NCBI GenBank assembly: GCA_036925085.1
Contig: JAUPFP010000034.1
Coordinates: 697,501-761,500, forward strand
Length of the DNA stretch: 64,000 nt
Direction: 5' to 3'
Source of the DNA: Brachycybe producta
Taxonomy: Eukaryota > Arthropoda > Diplopoda > Playtdesmida > Andrognathidae
This document shows, in pieces, positions 33,401-43,430 of the stretch (position 1 is the first letter of the stretch; each line of letters opens with the position of its first letter). Under the pieces are notes generated by a model. That model was not told where the DNA came from and did no database searches. It saw only the letters and a program-made list of their open reading frames with translations. The translations under genes and the position numbers were made by a program.

Positions 33401-35420
33401 ATTTTGAAAGATAACCTGAATGTATTATATTAAGTGGTTCGGCTACGGATCTAGTTTCTAAGTCGTTTTCAATTTCTCCTTAGTGTTGTTGTTGAAACAC
33501 AAAAAAAGAGTTCGGAAATCAGCTTTTCATAATATATTAAGCCCCGTCTAGCCTTCTTTCCGTCAGTAACGCTTTACAAACAAGGACAAAAACCTTGAAG
33601 CACGTCGGAATTTATATAAATTTAAATGAATAAATGAACCGCTTTTTTTCTCAAGGTCAACTATATGTTGCACTCTCCCAATCCAAGAACCCCATAATAT
33701 TAAATTGGAGGGGAAAAGATTGGAAAGGGTAGGAGGGGAAAAAGGGGGAGGGGGAAACTGAAATTGAAATGAAAGGAGTAAAAAAGGAACAAACGACGCG
33801 CATGCGCACACCAGAGAAAATGAAAAACTCATTTTCTCTTTCAAATATAAAAAGGGGAGGGGATAATAGTAGCAAAATTAAACTACAGTTTATCACAGGC
33901 AATTGTGCCCAGCATTAGAATTTCTTTTGCTCAGCCCTTTTATGAACGTCATCAATTTCTAATTGGTTTGTTACTTGGTTTGCTGACACATTCTTCGCCC
34001 TTTTCAATTTCTAATTCGTTTGTTACTTGGTCTGACGTCATAAAAGAGGCGGAGGAAAAGAAATTCTAATGCTGGGCACAATTGCCTGTGAATTTTGCTC
34101 CCGTCATGAACCAGTTTTTTCTCATGGACAACTTTATGTTGCGCTCTCCCGATCCAAGAACCCAAACAATATTAAGGTGCTTATACAAAATGGAAGTGGT
34201 CAAGGCAAATTACTTCATGACAACCGGACATTCACACAAAATGTCATTTATAATGAAGGATTTGAATAAAATAGTTAAATAATTTTAGTAACAAAATTAA
34301 ACTAGAATTGTGTTCCCGTCATTTATGACGGGTTACCAAACTAGTATGAACAGATTTCTGAATGATTATGGCTGTAATTATTAACTATTATTTTAGGAAG
34401 AACATAAGGAAATGGAGGAATCAGTCATTCGCCAAATAATCGCAGAGAACATGGACATCAAGTACAATTTGTATTTTCTTATTCTAGTTAGGACGTTTTA
34501 TTAACTCTTGACTTATTTTAAATTACAAAAGAGGAGGATTTGGAAAGCCAAATATCAAGAATATCTTGTGGGTTCAATTGTTCTTGCTTCCGATTACGAT
34601 ATCTAACTATATTTGGTGGAATATCCGATGGATTTGGAAGTTTTACATCAAAAAGGAAGAGTACGGCAAAGAAGAAAAACTCTATCTTATACGAAAGTAC
34701 ATGGGACTCAGCGAACTTCACTTTAGTGTATGAAAAAGTGCTTTTCATTTATTGCGTTCATAGATGGGCGACGTTTAGTGGTTGAGTGCGACTACGAAAG
34801 TTCTCGAAAACGACGACTGGAGGCTGTGCTGCAGATGACAATGCATTGAAATGGAAGTCGTTCGAATATGTACACACAAGTCGCTTCTCTACCACTGTAG
34901 GACTACTGTTGTCAAACGGTAGTCGATCCCCGCCACTGACAACAGCGTTTCTTGGGTTTATACAACTACTTGTCAACCACCTGTCGTGTGTCTACAAACG
35001 GAGCACTATTACTACTGACGCTGTTCTTTTATTCTTATATTTCCTACCTCTAGTGGACTCGAGTTGTCGGTTTCAGTGACATGCCGACCACGTTTTGTAG
35101 TCCAACTTGACCACTAAAAGTCGCTTGTCTGTGAACACCTTAACCTCAGTATCAAATTGACTTATACTTAACAATTTTAGGCATTAAATCATGAAGATTT
35201 CTTGTTCAAAGGACTTTGGATTAAAGACAAGTTTAAGGTTTTGAATGTTTTTTTTTCGTGCGTTTCAATGTAACTGTTAATGTGTTTCGAGTTCTTTCAG
35301 GAGTGGAAAAAGATTCAAGACGAAGAACAACGTGCAAAACTTGCTCAAAACAATAAATTCAAAAGCTATCGACGTTACATGAAGTCTCACGGTGTTGGGC
35401 AGATTAGTTTTGACGATTAA
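30459..35420 (+). CDS. DNAJC25: DNAJC25, membrane J-domain protein, complete
   Basis: J-domain co-chaperone predicted to stimulate Hsp70 ATPase from a membrane of the secretory pathway. Exons: 30459-30594, 30745-30773, 31740-31805, 31875-31928, 31993-32154, 32225-32296, 32366-32443, 34397-34461, 34532-34727, 35181-35237, 35301-35420 (TAA); 344 residues against about 360 in human. Residues 15-31 look like a signal sequence, followed by LLEGIYCGKENCYDVL. The J domain has SYRQLAKKYHPD with the HPD triad at 70-72. The family-typical KDYDYMLENP and HYYRYYRR follow, then a membrane span near 133-149 and a second near 232-250. I chose the ATG in GGCATGG at 30459; the same frame is open upstream but has only TTG-type starts. 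A family-1 MITE occupies the promoter position. Confidence 0.96.
31040..31290 (+). repeat. Degenerate TTTAGC-rich repeat in DNAJC25 intron 2
   Basis: About ten spaced occurrences of GTTTAGC/GTTTAGAT/TTTAGCG, for example CAGTTTAGCCC, CCAGTTTAGCTTTTGT and CCTGTTTAGATC. Spacing is irregular, so it is at most a decayed minisatellite. Confidence 0.4.
31385..31665. mobile_element. Family-2 foldback repeat in DNAJC25 intron 2
   Basis: Left half is diverged; right half has AAGTATCAACGGAAAAATAC, TTTTCTAGTTTCTAACACGC and CAGCTGCTCATTACAAAC, ending CTTAAGACG. Confidence 0.65.
33280..33541. mobile_element. Family-2 foldback repeat in DNAJC25 intron 7
   Basis: TTTTGATATCTTTTCTAATAAG on the left mirrors TTATTTTGAAAGATAACCTG on the right, followed by TCTAGTTTCTAAGTCG and an ATATTAAG end. 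Confidence 0.6.
33629..33890 (+). pseudogene. Helitron/Pif1-like helicase fragment A
   Basis: In one plus frame from 33649 it reads SQGQLYVALSQSKNP, matching the GQxYVALSR motif near the C-terminus of Pif1-type helicases, including those of Helitron transposons. The frame is lost soon afterwards. The 3' portion (AGCAAAATTAAACTA) matches the end of fragment B, so A and B are diverged direct copies separated by a family-1 MITE. Confidence 0.6.
33895..34089. mobile_element. Family-1 MITE, copy i
   Basis: Perfect end pair ACAGGCAATTGTGCCCAGCA and its inverse at 34070-34089; inner arms share TTAGAATTTCTTTT. Contains TCTGACGTCA. Lies between the two helicase fragments. Flanks show no clean 9-bp duplication. 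Confidence 0.8.
34093..34305 (+). pseudogene. Helitron/Pif1-like helicase fragment B
   Basis: Reads FSHGQLYVALSRSKNPNNIK, a good match to the Pif1/Helitron helicase C-terminal motif, with a stop at 34267-34269 about 40 residues later. It has no upstream helicase domains and sits in DNAJC25 intron 7, so it is a transposon remnant, not an exon of DNAJC25. Confidence 0.65.
34749..35143. mobile_element. TTAA-type element in DNAJC25 intron 9
   Basis: Left GTTCATAGATGGGCGACGTT; right is the inverse of GTTCACAGACAAGCGACTTT, closing with CCTTAA. It fills most of the 453-bp intron. Confidence 0.75.
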
Positions 35421-35922
35421 GTTTTATGGATTGATCGATTGTGGATTAAAAAGCCATTCATTCATCAGGTCTGTAAGTCAATGATTGTGATTTTTACATG
35501 AAACGTATAAGTAAAACCTTCGTTTTTACTTGAAAAAAAGTCGCATTTTCTTGTTTTGTCACTACAAGAATTTTGATTTAATAGAATTTTGAAATTGCAT
35601 CATCAAAACTTAAAATAATCGACAAAAAAACAGGAATCAATCTCGATTCGAGACGAAATCTGCAAATTTGTCGACAGTGACACCAATTAAAATTCATTTA
35701 TTTTTTATTAAATCAATACAGATTTGTAAATACTGAATCCAGTTTATTTATTGAAAAGAAAAGCTTTTTCTTATTACTTTTACTGATATGTTTATAACAT
35801 TGGCAATAGATTTTTATCAATGGTTAAGTTGAAGATATTTTTATTATTAACAACATCATTTTTATTTCAAAGAAGAAGAAAAATACGTTTTAACAAAGAT
35901 TCGTAAATTTGAAATAAAAATG

Positions 35923-38730
35923 TCAAATGTAAGAAGTTCTTTTATTCTTTCGAGCTTCGTAATTGTCCATCTCGTGTCGGTAAACAGCCGACTTTGAACA
36001 GTTGGAACACAGTTGCATTTGAAGCCGATAAGAAGCTATCGTGGTCTGAAAAGCGGTCACTTCGGACGAGTGTTCACTCTGAAGATGCAACAGTTTCTAT
36101 AATATTTAAAAGAATTTAAGTCATTTTGTTGAATTTAAAATGTAGAAATGTCATCTTTCAGTTTAGAATCACCTGTCTAAATATTTCCATTCTCGTCGAG
36201 GACGAAGCCCTTGTCAGAGATTTAATTTGTTTCGCTTGTTCCTCTTTTAGCTTTATAATTTCTTCGTTACACTGAGAAAAAAAATCATTATTTATTATAA
36301 ATCATAATTGAGAAGTGAATTTGTGTTGATTACTGGACCTCGAAAGTAATTCGAATCAATTCATCTTTCTGCCGAGATTTCATCTTTTCCATTTCCTCAT
36401 GCAGTTCCTTTAATTTCGAATCCATTTTCTCTTTTTCTTTGACGCATTTCTCAATTTCTTGCTGTACTGTAAATCCATTTCATATTTATTGAAATTCGAT
36501 ATTTCATATTTTCTTTATACGGAACAACATGTCGTTGACTTATTAATTATTTATGAGAGGATACGAACGACTCAATGGATTCATTCCAATTTTCTGACAC
36601 GTTTTTTTTCATTATTTATTACGATTATTGATTTCGATACCTTAACTTGAATTTATTTGATATTAACAATGAAATGATGACTGAATTTGATTTCAAATTG
36701 TTTCGTTTCGTCAAATTTTTTAATGATCGAAAAGTTGTCTGCTATGTTAGGGTAATATTTTTTTTATCATTAATTATTGTCATATAGGTTTATCTTTTGT
36801 TATAAAAAAAACCTAACATTGGAGAGAAACATTTTATCAAAGAAAATCCAAGAAATCCATTTTTATGTCAAAATTGGAGGTGAAAGTGACTTTTAACCGG
36901 GTACCGGTAGACTTTTAACTGAGTACTGGTAGACCGGTAGACCTTGTACACACAAGAGTTAAATGAATTGAAATTAAATGTGTTTAGATGAATTATACGA
37001 AATCCAGTTAAGGACACGAAACAAATAGAAATTGACATTATTATTAATATTTTAAATTGAAATAATAAATCAATATTTTGTCAATTTAGTTTATATTATT
37101 ATGTTTAAGTATTAATTCAATATTTTCAGATTATTAATTGAATAAATTGAATTCGACATATTGTTTGTTTGTCCTTCACAGGGCTCTGTAGAACACGTTT
37201 ATTATTTAAATGCATTTAAATTATCAGGTGTGTACTAGGTCTTTATTTTCTTAAAAATCTTATTTAAACATATGGCAACCTTTAAAAATTGATCCAATAA
37301 AAATTCATTTTCACTTATAGGTTTATACGACATTTTTTTTTCTCTCCAAAGTTTACTCAATCAACTTGAATCCATAATCCCAGCATAAAAATACCCTGTT
37401 TTATAGAGTAGACATTCTTTCATGTTGAAAATTGGAACCACATGTTCAAATTGAACTTCACATGCAATGGTTCTTCTAGTTTTCACTATGATAATCATGT
37501 CATAAGATGAAAATTTTATTATTTCAATGTATACTGTTGCAATTTAAGAAATTTTACACTTCTCTTGAATTTGCAATCCATTGGTGTGTGTTATTTTGTC
37601 AAACGACACACCCTGTATACAAATATACATTTATTAATCTATTGCTTTTATTTTCAAACCTTGTTTTTCACATTTCTTTCTAATTTCAATCACTTCCATC
37701 CGATATTTCTCTTCGTTTTGTGATATTATTAATTTCAGAATTTCCAATTGAGATTCCTTTTCTTGCATAATTTGCATTGCCTTAAATTTTAATTTCAATT
37801 TATAAATCTTTGTTTTTATTTTAATATGTACAGTAATTATGCGTTCATCTCTCCTCACGTTAGTAACTGAAGGAACATTTCTTTCTAATTCTCTGATTTC
37901 TTCCGACAATTTCTTATTTGCACCTTTAAAAAAAATACATCAAAATTCATTACATTTTATTTTAACTACAATTAAGGTAGTTTAAAGTGTAAAATACCCT
38001 TCAAACTCTTTTGTTTTTCAGGAACAAAATTAAGAAAACACATATGGATTTGATTGTACTACCCTTCTAGTTTCTAAAACATTCAAGTTTTAGAAACTAG
38101 AAGGGTCTCGCAATCAAACACGTATATTCATGTTGATATTTTTTTAAATAAGGTTTTTTATCTTTGATTTCAGTTTATAAATTGTTCATTTTGAACGATA
38201 CAAACATAAAATACACTTAAGTGATTCTAGTTTTTAACACACTTTCAATTTCTTCTAATTGTTGTTGCTCTTGAAACGCAGAATAAGCAAGAGTTTGAAC
38301 ATCAGCTGCTTAATAAAACATTTTAAAACCCAAAACCTTCTAAATTTGAAAGGTGTTTCATTGTTGTTTCTAAATTGGTTGAAGCCGATGTTTTCAAATC
38401 GGTTATTTCTGTAAAAAAAAATAATGTGATGGTATTTTGGTGTGAGGTCAAAGGTCAAGATCGGTTTCAGGGTTGGTCTACCTTTAAGCAATTCTCTTTC
38501 ATGAATTAATGCAAAATTGTATTTCTTCGTTATCAATTCGAGTTCTTTTTCCAAAGAGAGTTTCTCTTGTAAGAGATTTCGATAAATCTATTGATTGAGA
38601 ATATATTTAATTAAGGGTTTAATTAAGGGGTTTTTCTCTTTTTATGTTCTCGCACCCCTTTCCATTCGTAGGAGTTCCTTATTAAGTTGCCCATTTGAAA
38701 GCTCTCCTGTTCTCGACTTTTATCTGACAT
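35923..38730 (-). CDS. Coiled-coil protein resembling CCDC152
   Basis: Seven exons on the minus strand: 38656-38730, 38482-38587, 37859-37923, 37660-37780, 36339-36466, 36173-36271, 35923-36096 (TGA). Frames join to 255 residues, nearly all charged heptad-like helix, with no enzyme motif, signal peptide or membrane span. From memory, the C-terminal third (IFRQKLLHLQSEHSSE and following) resembles vertebrate CCDC152, which is about the same length, and the order of Lys/Glu-rich blocks also fits. The name is therefore tentative. Exon 1 is short and its donor (GGG then GTGCG) is modest. The 78-bp intron between 37859 and 37780 has an open frame and a weak acceptor, so it may be retained. The gene is tail-to-tail with DNAJC25 (503 bp between stops) and head-to-head with RP2. 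Confidence 0.75.
37972..38328. mobile_element. Family-2 foldback repeat in the coiled-coil gene
   Basis: Starts TTAAGGTAGTTTAAAGTGTA and ends near TTTTAAA. It contains an internal mirror in which CCCTTCTAGTTTCTAAAAC is followed at once by GTTTTAGAAACTAGAAGGG. It sits in the 558-bp intron between exons 2 and 3. Confidence 0.75.
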
Positions 38731-39717
38731 TTTTTTTTTCTCATTCAAATGAATAATTGAAGTGTTTATGCGACACTTTTTGTTTTATAAATAAAATAGG
38801 GGAGAAAAAAAAATCGTTTAAAATCATGAGAGTTCGCCGCAATTCAGAAAGTGATCGTAATATTGCACAAAAGCGAAAGATTTTTAAGCGTATACTTGCC
38901 ACGGTGTTTGAAAAATCTGTGACGTCAGACGGGGTTGACGTAAAATTTAGGATTGTGTATTTTAATTTCATGGAAAAGGAATGATGACATACCTTCTCAA
39001 TAGGTGATACGAAGGGTTTATGCATCCCTTTTGTATTACTCCCTTTTTTGATCAGTCAGAACGATAAAATTATGATTTTTTTTGGTCAACCCGTCTGACG
39101 TCAGAAGTTTCTTCTTATAATGAGGCACTTATATACAATGGTAGCAAATACGTCTGTGCAAAGTCGAGTCGCTTTTAGATCGTAATATGGCATTAACTGA
39201 CAGTTTGGTTATAAACTAAAGCGCCGTAGTAAAAAACAAATTAACATAAATACACGGTGATTGTAAAACAACGTTCATTTTTAATTAATGGTAAATCAAA
39301 CATAATCAGAAAAAAAGTATTGTTACTTGGACAATAACGTTATATGAATATTTAAAATCGGTCTAATACGGATATAATAGCAACATTGTATGATATTTTA
39401 CTAAATTAAATTTGTTAATTAAAGTCTTATGTGGGTTGTTCTTTTATATTCACCCTGTATTAAGTTCATTTCATCTGTCCTATATGGCAATATGCATTAT
39501 GCAGTATTCATAGTTGCTATGGCAACCGTTATGTTTTCTTGTTGATTTCAACACGAAAAGTCCTTTATTTGAATGTTAAGAGACAGGATTAATAACCTAA
39601 TGTTATCAATGCGTGCTTTTAGCATTCTTTTCTTGTTACATTGAATGAACATTTAGAAACTTTGAGCGCTGATTTGATTTGGAGGAGGGTAATGGTCTAA
39701 GATATAGTATTATCATA
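38731..39717. promoter_or_regulatory. Divergent spacer between coiled-coil gene and RP2
   Basis: About 1 kb between two divergent start codons. It contains an inverted pair of CRE-type sites: TGACGTCAGACGGGGTTGAC from 38920, and its inverse ending TGACGTCA at 39096-39103. This could be a bidirectional promoter or a CRE-bearing MITE. The frame at 38757-38984 has no family features and is not called. Confidence 0.5.
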
Positions 39718-42436
39718 ATGGGATGCAAATTCTGCAAAAGTATTTCTACTCAAAATATCTTCTTCAACAAAGGGCAACAACAACCTGAGACAAAGAAAGA
39801 GTATTCGTGGTAAGTGGTTCTTTTATCTTATCTGTCCGTAACTCCTATGTGCATATAGGTCTATGTATACGTCACGTTGAAGTTGAACACATGGACAATT
39901 AGCATAATATTCGTGCTAAACCATTCACCAATCAGAATTTGGAGCTGCTGTGCACGCGCTCTCATTCTGATGACACCGTGACAGTCTTGAGAGGTTGCCA
40001 GGGGCTGGTCAAGGTGCGTAGATGTATTAGTAGGCCTACTATATGGACCTGTAGGGTTGCTATGAAATTGGCTAGAAGCTTTAGACAAATACATGTATTT
40101 CAAGTATTTGAATTGGAATAATTACTCTGCAAGCAGCATACAGGGCTTGTGGCAGAGGGACTATTTAGTAAGTTAAGTACATGTATCAGAAATGCATTGT
40201 CAAAAATAATAAATGTATTAACACAAATGCCATAAAAAAATTTCCCCATAGCCCCCATGCAAATGTAAAACTAAGTTGGAAATCAACATGAATATCATAT
40301 TTATATGCTTTGTCAAACTTATGCCCCTGTGAATTCCATTGTTGAATGACCTTATAGGTAAAAATGACGAAAAATATGAGACTGTTCATGCAGGTATCTT
40401 TTTTTTTTGTTGTATGCTTCAGTCTTATTTAAATAACATAACACATAACAACTCGGTTTAACGACACAATTATTGCACACACCAGCACCAAATGTATACT
40501 TGAGTAAAATAAACATATATTTGGTACAATAGATTTCTACTTCCATTCCTAGTGCAGATCGAGCATCCAATCATTCGTATTTCATGCCAGTATTTTTAAA
40601 CTTCACCGCAATGTATTTCAGGGATAAAAAGGAAAAAGTTAATCCAAAAGACTTTACAATCGAGAACCAAAAGGGAGAGACATGTATCGGTCGTCTTCCT
40701 GGCACTATCAATGGACAGCAGTTTATTATTCAGAACTGTGAGGTTGGCATAAAAGTTATAAACGCATTGAACTTTTGACCCTGCGCGATTTTAGTAATTT
40801 TCCTTTTTTGTTTCTCATCTCAAAGAGTACAAATGTCTACCTGTTGGACCACATAAACACCGTGACCATTGACGACTGCGTTAATTGTAATCTAGTTGTG
40901 GGTCCTACGAAGGGAAGGTAATTTAATCTTACTGAAAAAGGCCGCCTTTATATAAAAAGAAAAGCAGAAGTGTTTTAACCTTTTGATCGTTCTCGTTTCT
41001 ATTTGTTCAGTGTTTTCATCCGCAACTGCAAAGACTGCAGACTGATTGTTGCTTGCCAGCAATTCAGAACGAGGGATTGTCAGAGGTTGGATGTGTTTCT
41101 CTATTCAAAAACGCATCCGATCATCGAATCTTCCAATCAGATCAAGTTTGGATGTTACGTTTATTCATATCCCGAACTAGAGAGTAAATTTACCGACATT
41201 ACACGAGAATTCGATAAGTCGTTAAATGGATCTCCTTTCAAACTAACTTTGGAATTTTAGATCAGTTTTTAAGTTCTGGACTCAGTGTCTTCAATAACGA
41301 TTGGTCAAATGTTCACGATTTCACTCCTTTAGAAGGAGACACGAATTGGACTGTTTTAACAAAGGTAACAGTGGATACGAATGAGGTTCCGATTGCGTTG
41401 TTTGTAACTCTTTGTTTTTTTTTATCTCTCGTTCAGAATTGTCGCCTTGAAGATTACGTTCCGGTGCCTTCGTCACAGGACTTTTCTGAAGTTGCAGTTA
41501 CGTACGCTCTGAAAGATTCTGTTGTGCCTTATACGAGTGGAATTAGGCGCAAAGTATCGACCGAAGTGAGTGTTAGACTGACTTCACATGAACCACTTTG
41601 TAGCGCCACGTAAAGTAGTCGTTTTTAGTAGACCATTGATTACATAGGGGGTGTTCACACGAGCCACTGTTTGTTTGCACCACAGTGGACCAGTGGTGAT
41701 GAGTGGTTGAGTCCTGCCACAAGTGACAACCACTGCCTGTTTGTCAGTGATGAATATTATGATCAGTGTCATGCATTGACATCAGGCCATTGTTTTCAAT
41801 TGTGGCACATGTGAAACAAGCCATGTCAACCACCTTGTTGCACCACAAAGTGGTCTGTGTTATGCTGGCCTTACGGTGTCACTTCCATCAATGTTGGTTC
41901 CAAGTTGTTATAAAATTGTTGTCGATTTTTGTTTCAGTCTTGCATTGTAGTTTTTTTCTGGGATGGACATTCTCACAGTAGAGGGCGCTCATTTATGAAT
42001 GAAATGAGAGTGAAATATGTGAGTTTGCTGGGTTGTCATGTTGTCAATTGTGAAATATTAAATTTCTTTTTACACAAAAGCCGTCTATTGTATTGGCGAG
42101 GACCAAAGAGATGAAAATGACTGCACTTGATGCCAACAAAATGTTTCATACCGATTCCTATAGTTCGGTCGTCGAAAGGGGTTAGTTAATTGATTTATTA
42201 AAATAGCGGACCGTTTAAAATTTAAAAAAATAAAATATTTTTTAATCAAAATAGGTCTTGTGATTGGAATGGAATACAACGGAGACGATAGCATTCAAGC
42301 ATGTCAGAAGGTGGCAACGGAGACTGCAACTACAACTGGATCGACAAGTTTACTCTATGTTGCCAGTGATGCTAAATCGGCATCCGACCAAATTAAGGAA
42401 TTTTTTGATCTTGCTGATATGCAAATGAGTTTGTAG
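39718..42436 (+). CDS. RP2: RP2, ARL3 GTPase-activating protein, complete
   Basis: Tubulin-cofactor-C-like GAP for ARL3, acting in release of lipidated cargo at cilia. Exons: 39718-39809, 40622-40742, 40826-40917, 41011-41183, 41261-41364, 41437-41565, 41938-42018, 42081-42180, 42255-42436 (TAG); 357 residues against 350 in human. It starts MGCKFCKS, so Gly2 and Cys3 fit myristoylation plus palmitoylation, as in human RP2. The beta-helix TBCC domain has [26 protein letters not shown], and [10 protein letters not shown] with the predicted arginine finger at Arg121, then [13 protein letters not shown]. The C-terminal nucleotide-diphosphate-kinase-like region ends ADMQMSL. The exon 4 donor was placed at 41184 because it restores the reading frame YPELENQF and the family spacing; the longer open frame ends in an early stop. 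Confidence 0.96.
41628..41905. repeat. Unclassified repeat-like block in RP2 intron 6
   Basis: Contains GTGTTCACACGAGCCACTG and two same-strand occurrences of TTGCACCACA followed by GTGG. It looks like a decayed inverted-repeat element, but I could not define its ends. Confidence 0.3.
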
Positions 42437-43430
42437 TTATAATTTATATATTATTGTGCTATAATATATATTTTATTTTAAAAAGATTAATTATGCGGCA
42501 AATATTGCTCCACTTTCACTGCCGCCTCATAAACTTGAAATAATTTATTTTATTGCTTTTTTTTTTAAATATTTGTAGTGTTTTTTACAAGTGCCCTACT
42601 TTTAGTAGGACAGTTGGTATAAGTATTATTATGCTTACAATTATTATATTATATATTATTATTGACACAAATGATAGCTATTTTACAATGCAACTTCACA
42701 AATAATTGTTTTTATTACACAGAAATCATTAAAATGATTTATAGTTTAAATGAGTGGTTTATACGTAGCTACTACTAACTGGAGATTGTTTTTATTAAAA
42801 GAACTTCAGTACATTTACTTATTTTCACGTGATTTGTAATATTAAATTACAAATCAGGTGATATGGAGAAGAAGTACATCATTCATCTTCAGATGCAAAA
42901 ACACCAAAAATAAATAGAAAATAGTTAACTCATTTCCCAAGTTTGAAAATAAAAATAAATTATAAAAGCAAAAGAAATTTGAAAGGTAATTAAAACAAAT
43001 TATAAAAGTAATTGTATTTTTTTTTTATCTGGTATTACTCTGGTATTTACTCTGGTATTTTTTGCCTTCGTTATATTTTTATTCATTGGCTCGTTTGAAT
43101 CAATGACGTCATTATAAATATCGAGTAGAAGAAGCGCCGTTTTATTTAATATTCTAGTTAGATGCAATGTTGTTAGGTGACGCTCAGATCGATGTAGCGT
43201 TCACTATTTTTTTTTTGGCTTAGTTAGTTGTTTCCGGTGTTTCACAAATTCGCGCTTTCTATTGTTCGTTTTGGTGATCTCATTTTTGTCGGCAGTTGTT
43301 CTTTTCTTTTACTTTGGTGCGGTTCAGGAGGAACAGAGCGACCGAATACGAAAGAAGGGAGGATTATTTTACCGGTTTGTAATCGTGTGTGAGTGAAGTT
43401 TTCGCGTTTAACGTCGATCGTAGTTGAAAA
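42437..43430. other. Spacer between RP2 and FKBP1A-like gene
   Basis: AT-rich; several AATAAA strings between 42909 and 42957 could serve RP2. A hairpin GTGATTTGTAATATTAAATT with its inverse lies near 42830-42862. TGACGTCA at about 43104 and moderately GC-richer DNA from 43130 suggest the promoter of the downstream gene. No exon seen. Confidence 0.45.

Noticed and set aside
33563..33902. Hydrophobic minus-strand frames suggesting membrane proteins
   Set aside because: They are antisense to a helicase remnant and a purine-rich low-complexity tract in a DNAJC25 intron.
41011..41260. Continuous RP2 frame running through to a stop at 41258-41260
   Set aside because: Using the donor at 41184 and the acceptor before 41261 restores the family sequence and length; the read-through would truncate RP2.
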